DNA of 64,000 nucleotides from Salinilacustrithrix sp034522155 (lineage in GTDB: Bacteria > Actinomycetota > Acidimicrobiia > Acidimicrobiales > Salinilacustritrichaceae), in NCBI GenBank assembly GCA_034522155.1, contig JAXHLP010000003.1, forward strand, positions 124,001 to 188,000, in the 5' to 3' direction. Numbering within the stretch: the first letter of the stretch is position 1; every line of letters begins with the position of its first letter. Positions 28,444 through 35,898 of this stretch are shown piece by piece. The position numbers were made by a program, and so were the translations under genes. The notes beneath the pieces were generated by a model. The model was not told the origin of the DNA and searched no databases. It saw nothing but the letters and a program-made list of their open reading frames with translations.

Positions 28444-28844
28444 CAGCCCACCAGTCTGAGGCGCTTGCCGCGGCTGGTGCGGCTCGCGAGGACGAGGGCG
28501 CCCGCCCCGGCGGCCGCGGTGGCGGCGGCGATCCCGCCGATGTAGGCGACGCGGCGCCCGTTGAGGGTGGCCCGGATGGCATGGCGTTCTCCGGCGTGCT
28601 CGAGGCCGGCGAGGATCTCGGGGAGCAGGCCCGGCGCGGGCTGGAGCACCTCGGTGCGCAGACTGCGCAGGGAGCGCAGCAGCTTGCGGTACTGGACGAG
28701 GTCGGCCTGGCACCGCAGGCACGTCTCGACGTGGGCCCGGGCCGGGTTGGACAGCACGATCCCCTCGGCGGCGTCGCTCAGATCGAGAGCGACGTCCTGG
28801 CAGCGCAGCTCCCGGACGTTTCGATCGGCACGGTCAACTCGCAC
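28443..28844 (-). CDS. Putative zinc-finger anti-sigma factor, membrane-anchored
   Basis: The 133-residue product has an H-x3-C-x2-C motif (His38, Cys42, Cys45, in HVETCLRC), the mark of zinc-containing anti-sigma domains. A single membrane segment follows at about residues 99-120, with a short basic tail. Its start overlaps the end of the ECF sigma gene by 11 bases, the classic sigma/anti-sigma pairing. It should hold the sigma factor inactive at the membrane. The signal it senses is unknown. Confidence 0.8.
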   Translation of the reverse strand: MRVDRADRNVRELRCQDVALDLSDAAEGIVLSNPARAHVETCLRCQADLVQYRKLLRSLRSLRTEVLQPAPGLLPEILAGLEHAGERHAIRATLNGRRVAYIGGIAAATAAAGAGALVLASRTSRGKRLRLVG

Positions 28845-29406
28845 GGTCGACCTCCCCCCGGCGCGGGAACAGGCGGTCCTTGAGCTGGAGGCGGGCCCGG
28901 TGGAGCCGGACCTTGGCCGCGGTCTCGCTGATGCCCAGTTCGGTGGCGATGTCCTCGTGGGGCAACTCGTAGACGTCTCGGAGCAGCACCACGGCCCGCA
29001 ACTTGGGCGACAGCTCCTCGAGCGCCTCGGAGAGGTCGCTGCGCAGAGCCATGGCGTCGGCCTGGGCCACCGGGTCGCGGGCGAGATCGGTGTCCTCGAC
29101 GGTGTCGGAGAGCTCGTCGTGACGGTGCTTCTGACGCTTGCCCATCAAGGTGTTGGCGCAGTTCGCGGTGATGCGGTACATCCACGTGGTGAACTGGGCG
29201 TCACCCCGGAACCGCTTCAGGCCTCGGTAGGCCCGCAGGTAGGCGTCCTGCGCCACGTCTCGCGCGTCCTCCTCGTTGCCGCAGAGGCGAAACGCCAAGG
29301 TGTACGTGTCGGCGTGCGTTCTCCGAACCAGCTCGTCGAACGCGGCACGATCGCCCTCCTGGGCCCGAGCCACCAGCTCGTCCATCTCGGTCGTCATCGC
29401 AGTCAT
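28834..29406 (-). CDS. ECF-family RNA polymerase sigma factor
   Basis: The 190-residue product has sigma region 2 at about residues 10-85 (DEDARDVAQDAYLRAYRGL-type sequence, then FTTWMYRITANCAN) and region 4 at about 125-180 (LPHEDIATELGISETAAKVRLHRAR, a helix-turn-helix). No regions 1.1 or 3 are present, which defines an ECF factor. The anti-sigma gene overlaps its end. ATG 29397 is a possible later start. I could not identify its own promoter motif. Confidence 0.93.
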   Translation of the reverse strand: MTAMTTEMDELVARAQEGDRAAFDELVRRTHADTYTLAFRLCGNEEDARDVAQDAYLRAYRGLKRFRGDAQFTTWMYRITANCANTLMGKRQKHRHDELSDTVEDTDLARDPVAQADAMALRSDLSEALEELSPKLRAVVLLRDVYELPHEDIATELGISETAAKVRLHRARLQLKDRLFPRRGEVDRAS

Positions 29407-29455
29407 TGGGACCCCCCGAGCACACGAGCGGTTACTTCACAGTACGCCGACGCGC

Positions 29456-29485
29456 CGAGGGCCGCTCCGTACGGAGCGGCCCTCG
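29456..29485 (-). terminator. Hairpin after tuf copy 2
   Basis: A perfect 13-base stem, CGAGGGCCGCTCC with GGAGCGGCCCTCG around GTAC, lies 25 bases after the tuf stop on the minus strand. It is the strongest hairpin in the gap between tuf and the sigma gene (29407-29509). No T-tract follows. It probably ends tuf transcription. Confidence 0.6.
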
Positions 29486-29509
29486 CTCAACGATCTGCCT
29501 CCTGCCGCC

Positions 29510-30697
29510 CTACTGCAGGATCTTGGTGACGCGGCCGGCGCCGACGGTGCGGCCACCCTCACGGATCGCGAACCGCAACCCCTCGTCCATCGCGATCGGC
29601 GCGATCAACTCCACCGTCATGTCCGTGTTGTCACCCGGCATGCACATCTCCGTGCCCTCGGGCAACTCGATCGACCCGGTGATGTCCGTCGTCCGGAAGA
29701 AGAACTGCGGCCGATAGTTCGAAAAGAACGGCTTGTGCCGGCCACCCTCATCCTTGGTCAGGATGTACACCGTCGCCTCGAAGCTCGTGTGCGGCGTGAT
29801 GCTGCCCGGTGCGCACAACACCTGGCCACGCTCCACCCCGTCCTTTTCGATCCCACGAAGCAACGCACCGATGTTGTCGCCCGCCTGGCCCTCATCGAGC
29901 AACTTGCGGAACATCTCCACACCCGTACACGTCGTCTTCGTCGTGTTCCGGATCCCCACGATCTCGATGTCATCACCAACGTGGATCACACCCTGCTCCA
30001 CCTTGCCGGTCACCACCGTGCCCCGACCCTGAATCGAGAACACATCCTCGATCGGCATCAAGAACGGCTTGTCCAGATCACGCTCCGGCTCCGGCACGAA
30101 CTCATCCACCGACCGCATCAGCTCCATCACCTGATCACCAGCAGCCTCATCACCCTCCAACGCCTGCAACGCCGAGACCGCCACCACCGGCACATCGTCC
30201 CCATCGAAATCCTGGTCAGACAGAAGCTCACGCACCTCCATCTCCACCAACTCCAACAACTCCTCGTCATCGACCATGTCCACCTTGTTCAAGGCAACCA
30301 CGATCGCCGGCACCCCCACCTGACGAGCAAGAAGCACATGCTCACGCGTCTGCGGCATCGGACCATCCGTGGCCGCCACCACCAGAATCGCCCCATCCAC
30401 CTGCGCCGCACCCGTGATCATGTTCTTGATGTAATCCGCATGCCCCGGCATATCCACATGCGCATAATGCCGACCCTCGGACTCATACTCGATATGAGCC
30501 ACATTGATCGTGATCCCCCGCTCCTTCTCCTCCGGCGCCTTGTCGATCAAATCAAACGACGTCGCGTTGTTCCCCTCGACACGCTCCGACAACACCCGAG
30601 AAATCGCCGCCGTCAACGTCGTCTTCCCATGATCGATATGCCCCATCGTCCCGATATTGACGTGCGGCTTGGACCGATCGAACTTCTCCTTGGCCAT
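29510..30697 (-). CDS. tuf: Elongation factor Tu, copy 2
   Basis: This is the second EF-Tu gene, 395 residues with the same GTPase motifs as copy 1. From its stop codon to 13 bases before its ATG (29510-30710) it matches 10550-11750 with only four base differences. The flanks are unrelated. The sole protein difference is Leu for Ile in FRKLLDEG. It stands alone, between tRNA-Met and the ECF sigma gene, with its own candidate promoter, not in a str operon. Near-identity implies recent duplication or continuing gene conversion. Confidence 0.99.
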   Translation of the reverse strand: MAKEKFDRSKPHVNIGTMGHIDHGKTTLTAAISRVLSERVEGNNATSFDLIDKAPEEKERGITINVAHIEYESEGRHYAHVDMPGHADYIKNMITGAAQVDGAILVVAATDGPMPQTREHVLLARQVGVPAIVVALNKVDMVDDEELLELVEMEVRELLSDQDFDGDDVPVVAVSALQALEGDEAAGDQVMELMRSVDEFVPEPERDLDKPFLMPIEDVFSIQGRGTVVTGKVEQGVIHVGDDIEIVGIRNTTKTTCTGVEMFRKLLDEGQAGDNIGALLRGIEKDGVERGQVLCAPGSITPHTSFEATVYILTKDEGGRHKPFFSNYRPQFFFRTTDITGSIELPEGTEMCMPGDNTDMTVELIAPIAMDEGLRFAIREGGRTVGAGRVTKILQ

Positions 30698-30752
30698 GGT
30701 GTTGCCTTTCGCGTGTGCTTGCGTGATTGCGGATGGACCGACGGGACCGACG

Positions 30753-30782
30753 AGCGTACTGAAGCCGGTTCCGACGGTCCAT
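30753..30782 (-). promoter_or_regulatory. Candidate promoter for tuf copy 2
   Basis: On the minus strand ATGGAC (30782-30777) and TACGCT (30758-30753) are spaced by 18 bases, about 60 bases before the tuf ATG. The -35 match is only fair. A separate promoter is expected because two hairpins separate this gene from the upstream tRNA genes. Confidence 0.4.
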
Positions 30783-30830
30783 GGGGGCGGAGCCCCCGGC
30801 ATGTGGGGAACACGGGGCGAACGCCCCGTG
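30783..30830 (-). terminator. Two hairpins after tRNA-Met
   Basis: CACGGGGCG pairs with CGCCCCGTG at 30811-30830, starting 4 bases after the tRNA-Met 3' end. GGGGGC-GGA-GCCCCC follows at 30783-30797. The second has the GCGGAGC core seen in many hairpins of this window. Together they could end the tRNA-Thr/tRNA-Met transcript or mark its 3' processing site. Confidence 0.5.
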
Positions 30831-30834
30831 CGAG

Positions 30835-30908
30835 TGGCGACGGGCGGAATCGAACCGCCGACACCGCGATTATGAGCCGCGTGCTCTAACCAACTGAGCT
30901 ACGTCGCC
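30835..30908 (-). tRNA. tRNA-Met (anticodon CAT, elongator type)
   Basis: The 74-base minus-strand sequence has acceptor GGCGACG/CGTCGCC, D-arm GCTC...GAGC, anticodon loop CTCATAA and T-arm GGCGG...CCGCC with GGTTCGATT. The anticodon stem CGCGG/TCGCG lacks the three consecutive G-C pairs of initiator tRNA, so it is an elongator methionine tRNA. A CAT tRNA modified to read isoleucine ATA cannot be excluded by sequence alone. Confidence 0.93.
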
Positions 30909-30964
30909 GCGTGGACTTGGATTGGGTATCACCCTCCCACCGGGCTGGCGGGATGGCGACGCCG

Positions 30965-31037
30965 AGCCCCGTGTCGGAATCGAACCGACGACACCAGCCT
31001 TACCATGGCTGTGCTCTGCCGACTGAGCTAACGGGGC
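30965..31037 (-). tRNA. tRNA-Thr (anticodon GGT)
   Basis: The minus strand folds into a 73-base tRNA with acceptor GCCCCGT/ACGGGGC, anticodon stem CAGCC/GGCTG around ATGGTAA (anticodon GGT) and a standard T-arm. It lies 56 bases upstream of tRNA-Met and is probably transcribed with it. CCA is not encoded. Confidence 0.95.
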
Positions 31038-31177
31038 GTGCGCTGAACCGGCGCGAGCCGGTCGGGGTGCGGCGGGTGAGTCTACGCAGCGCCCTTCGCG
31101 CCACAAAGACCGATGGCCGCCACCGGGGCGGTGCTCGGTCTCTCAAGACGCGATGCGCTTGTGCCGATAGCTCAGTC

Positions 31178-32479
31178 GTGCACCTCGAACGCCTCGTCCT
31201 CGACTCGGGCGACCAGTCCTTCGCGACCGAGTTCCACCCGAAGTTCACCGTCATCGGTGGCCTCGACCGGGCGGCCCGCATCGCCCTGGCCGGCGAGATC
31301 GTCGACTCCCTGGCCGGCGACAAGCCCGGTGTGCACCTCGAGGTGCAGTCGTCGGGACGCTCGCTGACGGTGTTCCGACCCAGTGGCGGACGCCATCGGG
31401 TCATCGACACCGACGCCGTGGCCGACGTGACCCGGCAACATCTCGGCGCCGACGGCAGCGTCGACCTGTTCGCTGCCCTCGGCGTGGACCGCGCCCTGGC
31501 CCAGCGGACCATCCGCGTGACCCGGGACGACATCGTGCTGCGGGGCGCGACCGACGAGTTGGTCAACCGGCTCGCCAGCGCCGACCAGGAGGTGCTGTGG
31601 GAGGCGGCGATGCGACTCAAGTCCGCGGACGCGCTGCTCGAGCACGTGTCGGAGGCCTCCGGAGCCTCGCCCACCGACGTCGCGCTGATGGACGAGGTCG
31701 AGTCGAGGCACGAGGAGCTCGTGGCGGCCACCAGGTCCTACGACCGCGTGCGGCTGATCAGCCTGACCATCGCCGATCTCGGGGCCATCGCCGGCCTGAC
31801 GATGGCACTCGACCGGGGCGCGATGTCGGGACTCCCGTTCCTCGCCGTGGCGATCATGGGCGTGATCCTCGCCCTCTACTACCGGCGCAACGTGAAGTTG
31901 GCCGAGCACGCCGAGCGTGAGGTGCTGTCGGGCGCGGGTGCCGACGACTACGCCTCCTTCCACGTCGAGCGTGTGAACACCCTCCTCGACAGCGACGCCG
32001 AGCGAAGCCGCTTCATGGAGGCCGTGAGCGCGCACCGGCACGCGAGCGAGCAGTGGGAGGAGGTCGCCGGTGACGTGTCGTTGGCCTTCGCTCTCGACCA
32101 CGTCGATCAGGTCCGGGCCGCGGCCGGCCTCCAGCAGGGAGTCCGGTCGTTGCACCACCTCTCCGAGTCGGCGCCCGACCTGTCGGCCGAGGACACCGCC
32201 GAGCTCGCCCAGGCCCTGCTCGACCGGATCGAGGCGGTGCGCGCCCTCACGGCTGGCGACGAGGTGCTCCCGTTGGTGATCGACGATGCCTTCGAGGACC
32301 TCGAGCCGAACGTCAAGCCCATGCTGCTCGAGATGCTGTCCACGGCAGCGGGCTCGCCCCAGATGATCGTGGTGACTGCCGACGACGACGTCACCTCCTG
32401 GGCGCGTGTGGAGACGATGACCGGCGACCTCGCGGTCGTCGAGCCCCGGCAGCAAGAGCGCTCCACGGCGACGGCCTGA
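31178..32479 (+). CDS. Membrane protein with degenerate SMC/RecF-like ATPase head
   Basis: The 433-residue product starts at GTG 31178. The N-terminus (LERLVLDSGDQSFATEF...FTVIGG) looks like the first strands of an ABC/SMC-type ATPase, but the P-loop position reads IGGLDRAAR and lacks the GKS/T. A coiled-coil-like stretch (about 125-190) leads to two membrane segments (192-211 and 219-235). The second half ends with LPLVIDDAFEDLEPNVK (364-380), resembling Walker B and D-loop, then IVVTADD. The layout suggests a split ATPase head with a membrane hairpin inserted. Its function is unknown to me. Confidence 0.6.
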   Translation: MHLERLVLDSGDQSFATEFHPKFTVIGGLDRAARIALAGEIVDSLAGDKPGVHLEVQSSGRSLTVFRPSGGRHRVIDTDAVADVTRQHLGADGSVDLFAALGVDRALAQRTIRVTRDDIVLRGATDELVNRLASADQEVLWEAAMRLKSADALLEHVSEASGASPTDVALMDEVESRHEELVAATRSYDRVRLISLTIADLGAIAGLTMALDRGAMSGLPFLAVAIMGVILALYYRRNVKLAEHAEREVLSGAGADDYASFHVERVNTLLDSDAERSRFMEAVSAHRHASEQWEEVAGDVSLAFALDHVDQVRAAAGLQQGVRSLHHLSESAPDLSAEDTAELAQALLDRIEAVRALTAGDEVLPLVIDDAFEDLEPNVKPMLLEMLSTAAGSPQMIVVTADDDVTSWARVETMTGDLAVVEPRQQERSTATA

Positions 32480-32545
32480 GCCGCTCCGACCTCCATCCCA
32501 CGATGGATGCTGCGACCGGGTGCGCCGGGACGCCACCATGACGGC

Positions 32546-33031
32546 ATGCGGATCCGACCCGCCACCGCCGACGACGCCGACACCACCGCCGAGATCTACA
32601 ACACCGAGGTCGTGCGCTCGGACGTCACCTTCGACCTGGTGCCCCGCACCCTCGAGCAGCAGCGGGCCTGGCTCGACGCCCGGTCCGGGGCGCTCGAGGT
32701 CGTGGTGGCCGAGATCGACGACGAGGTCGTGGGCTTCGCGTCACTGTCGGCGTACAAGGAGCGGCCTGCGTACCGGGCGACGGTGGAGGACTCCGTCTAC
32801 GTCAGCCGCGCTGCTCGCGGCAGCGGCGTCGGCCGGGCGTTGCTGGCCGAGATCGTGGAGGTGGCCACGGCCCGCGGGTTCCACACCGTGATCGGTCGGA
32901 TCGTGGGCGGCCACGATGCCTCGATCCGGCTCCACCGGGCGGTGGGGTTCACCCATGTGGGCACCGAGCGCGAGGTCGGCCGCAAGTTCGGCCGCTGGCT
33001 CGACGTCGAGATCATGCAGAAGATGCTGTGA
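32546..33031 (+). CDS. GNAT-family N-acetyltransferase
   Basis: The 161-residue product, from ATG 32546, has the acetyl-CoA-binding motif RGSGVGRALL at residues 91-100 and the preceding strand EDSVYV. Its pattern (IRPATADDADTTAEIYN at the start, GFHTVIGRI and RLHRAVGF near the end) is that of phosphinothricin/methionine-sulfone N-acetyltransferases. The natural substrate is not known and resistance is not implied. It follows the membrane ATPase-like gene by 66 bases on the same strand. Confidence 0.85.
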   Translation: MRIRPATADDADTTAEIYNTEVVRSDVTFDLVPRTLEQQRAWLDARSGALEVVVAEIDDEVVGFASLSAYKERPAYRATVEDSVYVSRAARGSGVGRALLAEIVEVATARGFHTVIGRIVGGHDASIRLHRAVGFTHVGTEREVGRKFGRWLDVEIMQKML

Positions 33032-33053
33032 TCCTTGTCGGCCGGCCGTCGGG

Positions 33054-33563
33054 TCAGGAGCTGCAGTTCTCCTGGAAGTAGGCGTCGACCGCGTCGGCTG
33101 CGCTCTCGAACTCCTCGTCGAAGATGCTGTCGGCCTGGGCGAGTGCCTGCTGGGTCTCGGGATCCTGGAACGACGACGGATCGGAGAAGTCGGCGTCGCC
33201 CATCAGGTCGAGGAACTCGTTGTACCGCTCGGCGAGGAGCTGGAACTCGGACCGGATCTCGTCGGGCGCGTTGTCGGCGACGTTCTGGAACTGGTCCCCG
33301 ATGTCGTCGAAATCGGGGACGGAGCCATCCGGGCTGAGACCGCCGGCCATCGGGTTGGCCCAGCCGCCCGAGAGCACGAAGTTGCAGTTCGAGTCGTTCA
33401 GGAACGCCGCGGCATCGCTCGAGCCACCGGAGTCGTCGGCGCTGGTGTCCTCGCTGCTGGTGTCCTCGCTGCTGGTGTCGTCGCTCGAAGCGTCATCACT
33501 GTCGTCGCCGCAGCCGGCGACGACCAAGGCGACGGCCGCCAGCATCAACCAGAGTTTGCGCAT
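33054..33563 (-). CDS. Small secreted lipoprotein of unknown function
   Basis: The start ATG 33563 gives 169 residues with a lipoprotein signal peptide ending in the lipobox VAGC (Cys18). A low-complexity Asp/Ser/Thr linker with DTSSE repeats follows to about residue 50. The mature domain has two or three cysteines (SNCNFVL and the terminal ENCSS) that may form a disulfide. I do not recognise the domain. The frame extends upstream only through the tRNA-Tyr region, which is not coding. Confidence 0.75.
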   Translation of the reverse strand: MRKLWLMLAAVALVVAGCGDDSDDASSDDTSSEDTSSEDTSADDSGGSSDAAAFLNDSNCNFVLSGGWANPMAGGLSPDGSVPDFDDIGDQFQNVADNAPDEIRSEFQLLAERYNEFLDLMGDADFSDPSSFQDPETQQALAQADSIFDEEFESAADAVDAYFQENCSS

Positions 33564-33695
33564 CGTGCTCGCCCTTCGACAGCTGCTGTCTGTGTTCATC
33601 GATCCTAGGGGTCGACCCGAGGCAGCGTCGATGATGCGCCACCACCTCGGGGTCATGCCACGAAGACGACATCGCGCCACCTCCGGTTGCCCGCC

Positions 33696-33801
33696 GACGA
33701 ATGCGAAGCATTCGTCAACGAACCCGAAGGCCCCTCGACATCGCGCAGCCCGCACACGAAGACGAAGTCTTCGTGAGTTTCTCGCCCGCAAGGGCGAGAA
33801 A
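33696..33801. repeat. Array of three hairpins beside tRNA-Tyr (family B member)
   Basis: Three perfect inverted repeats stand in a row: GACGAATGC-GAA-GCATTCGTC (33696-33716), CACGAAGAC-GAA-GTCTTCGTG (33755-33775) and TTTCTCGCCC/GGGCGAGAAA (33778-33801). The first has the family B stem. The third starts 4 bases after the tRNA-Tyr 3' end on the minus strand and may terminate it. The remaining bases between 33564 and 33695 hold the lipoprotein leader. Confidence 0.75.
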
Positions 33802-33804
33802 ACG

Positions 33805-33887
33805 TGGGCCGGGTTGGATTCGAACCAACGTAGGCGTATGCCGACAGGTTTACAGCCTGTTCCCTTTGGCCACTCGGGCACCGACCC
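33805..33887 (-). tRNA. tRNA-Tyr (anticodon GTA)
   Basis: The 83-base minus-strand sequence has acceptor GGGTCGG/CCGGCCC, anticodon stem ACAGG/CCTGT around CTGTAAA (anticodon GTA) and a long variable arm, as expected for a class II tyrosine tRNA. The T-arm is TTGGTTCGAATCCAA. CCA is not encoded. A hairpin array follows directly. Confidence 0.95.
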
Positions 33888-33955
33888 GGGAAGTCGGGAA
33901 ATCTAGCAGCGGTTCCCGAGACCGCTTCGAATCCGATGTGGTAGCCATCGGTCCC

Positions 33956-34447
33956 ATGGCCAGCTTCGACATCGTCTCCGAGTTCGACCTCCAGGAGGTC
34001 CGCAACGCGGTCGACCAGGCGGCCCGGGAGGCCGCGACCCGCTACGACTTCAAGGGCACCGACAGCTCGGTCGAGCTGCAGGGCGAGAACGTCATCACCC
34101 TCGAGTCGGCCAGCGAGGACCGTGTGAACGCCCTGCGCCAGGTGCTGGAGGAGAAGCTGGTCCGGCGCAAGGTGAGCCTCAAGGTGCTCGACCCGGGTGC
34201 GGTCGAGGATGCCGCTGGGGGCCGCGCCCGGCAACACCTGACGCTGCAGGCGGGCATCGACTCCGAGAAGGCCAAGGAGCTGAACAAAGCCGTCAAGAAC
34301 CTCGGGATCAAGGGGGTCCAGTCCCAGACCCAGGGAGAGCAGGTGCGGGTGACCGCCAAGAAGCGCGACGCCCTGCAGGACGTGATCGCCGCCCTGAAGG
34401 AGGACGACTTCGGCGTCCCCCTCCAGTTCGAGAACTTCCGCTCCTGA
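33956..34447 (+). CDS. YajQ family nucleotide-binding protein
   Basis: The 163-residue product matches YajQ (UPF0234) end to end: MASFDIVSEFDLQEVRNAVDQA at the start, RYDFKGTDSSVEL, then INVKVLDPG-like LKVLDPGAVEDA and QTQGEQVRVTAKKRDALQDVIA near the end. Some YajQ proteins bind cyclic di-GMP and act with transcription regulators; others bind nucleic acids. Which applies here is not known. It is alone on the plus strand next to tRNA-Tyr. Confidence 0.93.
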   Translation: MASFDIVSEFDLQEVRNAVDQAAREAATRYDFKGTDSSVELQGENVITLESASEDRVNALRQVLEEKLVRRKVSLKVLDPGAVEDAAGGRARQHLTLQAGIDSEKAKELNKAVKNLGIKGVQSQTQGEQVRVTAKKRDALQDVIAALKEDDFGVPLQFENFRS

Positions 34448-34532
34448 CCGACCGTCAGCGAGCAGGCGACCGCGTCGCGACGCTGGTAGAGCCCACCAGG
34501 GCTCGAGGACGAGTGCGTCAAGACACGACAGC

Positions 34533-35021
34533 TCAGTGATAGCCCGAGTGGATGTAGACGCACGGGACGCCCTCGCGGTGGAACATGTCCACGTTGCGGG
34601 GATCGTCCTCGAACGCCAGCCGCAGGTCGAAGCCGTACTGGCGCAGCTCTTCGGCGGTGAGCCGTTTGAAGTGCGGGGCGGCCATGTAGTCACCCCAGTC
34701 CCGCATGATGAGCAGGTCCCAGCGAAGTGAGTACCGCTGGAGCCAGCCGAGGGTCTGGGGTTGGACCCGGATGGGGCGGGCGGTGAGCAGGACGATCTGC
34801 AGGTCGGGGTCGAGGCAGTCGAGGAGCCGGGCGATTTCGTCGATGAGCGCGTCGTCGCCGCACTCGGCGAAGAACTGCTCCCAGTCGCGCCGGGGCCACT
34901 CGAGGTAGTGCTGACGACGGGTGGCGTCGGAGAGCACGCCGTCCATGTCGAACACGACGGCAGGGCCGGGCGCGACGGGCCCGTCTCGCCAGTGCCAGTT
35001 CCCGGGGTCGATCCAACTCAC
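34533..35021 (-). CDS. HAD-superfamily phosphatase
   Basis: GTG 35021 starts a 162-residue product with the HAD nucleophile motif VVFDMDGVLSD (Asp25, Asp27), motif II LLTARP near residue 79 and an acidic motif IV-like FEDDPRNVDMF near the C-terminus. The short alpha-helical insert after motif I (EWPRRDWEQFFAECG) resembles phosphatases of the polynucleotide-kinase 3' phosphatase or deoxyribonucleotidase type. The substrate is not known. It lies 10 bases after the CHRD gene and may be co-transcribed. Confidence 0.8.
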   Translation of the reverse strand: MSWIDPGNWHWRDGPVAPGPAVVFDMDGVLSDATRRQHYLEWPRRDWEQFFAECGDDALIDEIARLLDCLDPDLQIVLLTARPIRVQPQTLGWLQRYSLRWDLLIMRDWGDYMAAPHFKRLTAEELRQYGFDLRLAFEDDPRNVDMFHREGVPCVYIHSGYH

Positions 35022-35031
35022 GGCGTCGACC

Positions 35032-35647
35032 TCAGGACAGCTCGAGCTCGAAGACGGACGACAGGGCGAGCTGGCCGCGGATGGCGCCGTCCGGGTGGGT
35101 GTCGGTGTGGATGTTGGCGTAGAAGGACTCGGGTGAGGCGAGGATCTCGTCGACCGTTCGTTCCTCGACGGTGACGCACACGTCGGTCCAGGTGTCGCGG
35201 TGGCCGCTGGTCGAGGTGGGCGCACCGATGGGGATGACGACGTCGCCGCTGCGTCCGGCCGGGCCGAAGTGGATGTGAGCGTCGGTGACCGCGCTGGCGA
35301 GCTCCACCGCCTCCATGTCGATGCACCACTCGCCCGACCTCGACCGACTCGATCTCGATCCGGCCAGTGGCGTCGGGGTCGCCGGATCCGGGAACGTCGG
35401 TGTCGCCGTCGAGGGAAGTGGCGAACACCAGCGGGTCGCCGAGCCCCTCGCCGGCGGGGACCTCGGCGTCGGGCGGGTCCTCGGCCCCGTCGGCGACCGG
35501 TGCGCTGGTGGTCGGGGTCGACGTGGTGGTCGTCGTGGGCTCGGTCGTGGTGGTGCTCTCGTCGGCGACGTCGGCATCGTCGTCGCCGCAGGCGAGGAGC
35601 GCCGGCAGCAGGGCGAGCGCGACCAGAGCGCGGAGAGCACGGGACAC
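35032..35647 (-). pseudogene. CHRD-domain lipoprotein gene with a frameshift
   Basis: In one frame GTG 35647 opens a lipoprotein signal (LALLPALLACGDD) and a Thr-rich linker, followed by FATSLDGDTDVPGSGDPDATG, the first strands of a CHRD domain. Around 35333-35335 the CHRD match continues in another frame: GEWCIDMEAVELASAVTDAHIHFG to the end at 35032. Removing one G from a GGG run (CCC on the plus strand) would restore one reading frame of about 204 codons. It is either a recent mutation, a sequencing or assembly error, or rarely a programmed shift. Confidence 0.75.
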
Positions 35648-35839
35648 GGCTCCGCAGGCTACGACACGACCGGTTGCCCGCCCCGGGACCGCCCAGGCTC
35701 GACACGAGACGTGCGGCGGAACGGCGGTAAGGACCTGCGCGGAAAGGGCGATCATCGCAGGTCCCCGTGCTCCCCGCTCTTGCTGCTCCTTGGTCGCCCG
35801 GCGTGCCGGCGCGGGCCGCTCGGGCCCCGGAGCCGGCGG

Positions 35840-35898
35840 GATAGGCGCAGCCGAGCAACTCTCGAAGTGACGAGGCCGCACAGCGGCCGAGGAGCGGC
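35840..35898 (-). repeat. Degenerate family A repeat at acs end
   Basis: In minus reading the acs stop TAG continues as GCCGCTCCTCGG, with a hairpin GGCCGC-TGT-GCGGCC, then GAGAGTTGCTCGGCTGCGCC, where the partner strand of the final stem is lost. It keeps the stop-proximal position and orientation of family A. The rest of 35648-35839 has the inverted repeat GACCTGCG/CGCAGGTC near 35731 but no supported gene. Confidence 0.65.

Noticed and set aside
30911..31177. Upstream extension of the membrane ATPase-like gene into the tRNA-Thr region
   Set aside because: The frame is open but would translate the antisense strand of tRNA-Thr; GTG 31178 fits the predicted first strand better.
33696..33801. 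Possible CRISPR array in the row of short repeats beside tRNA-Tyr
   Set aside because: The three inverted repeats have different sequences and irregular spacing, there are no direct repeats with unique spacers, and no cas gene is in the window.
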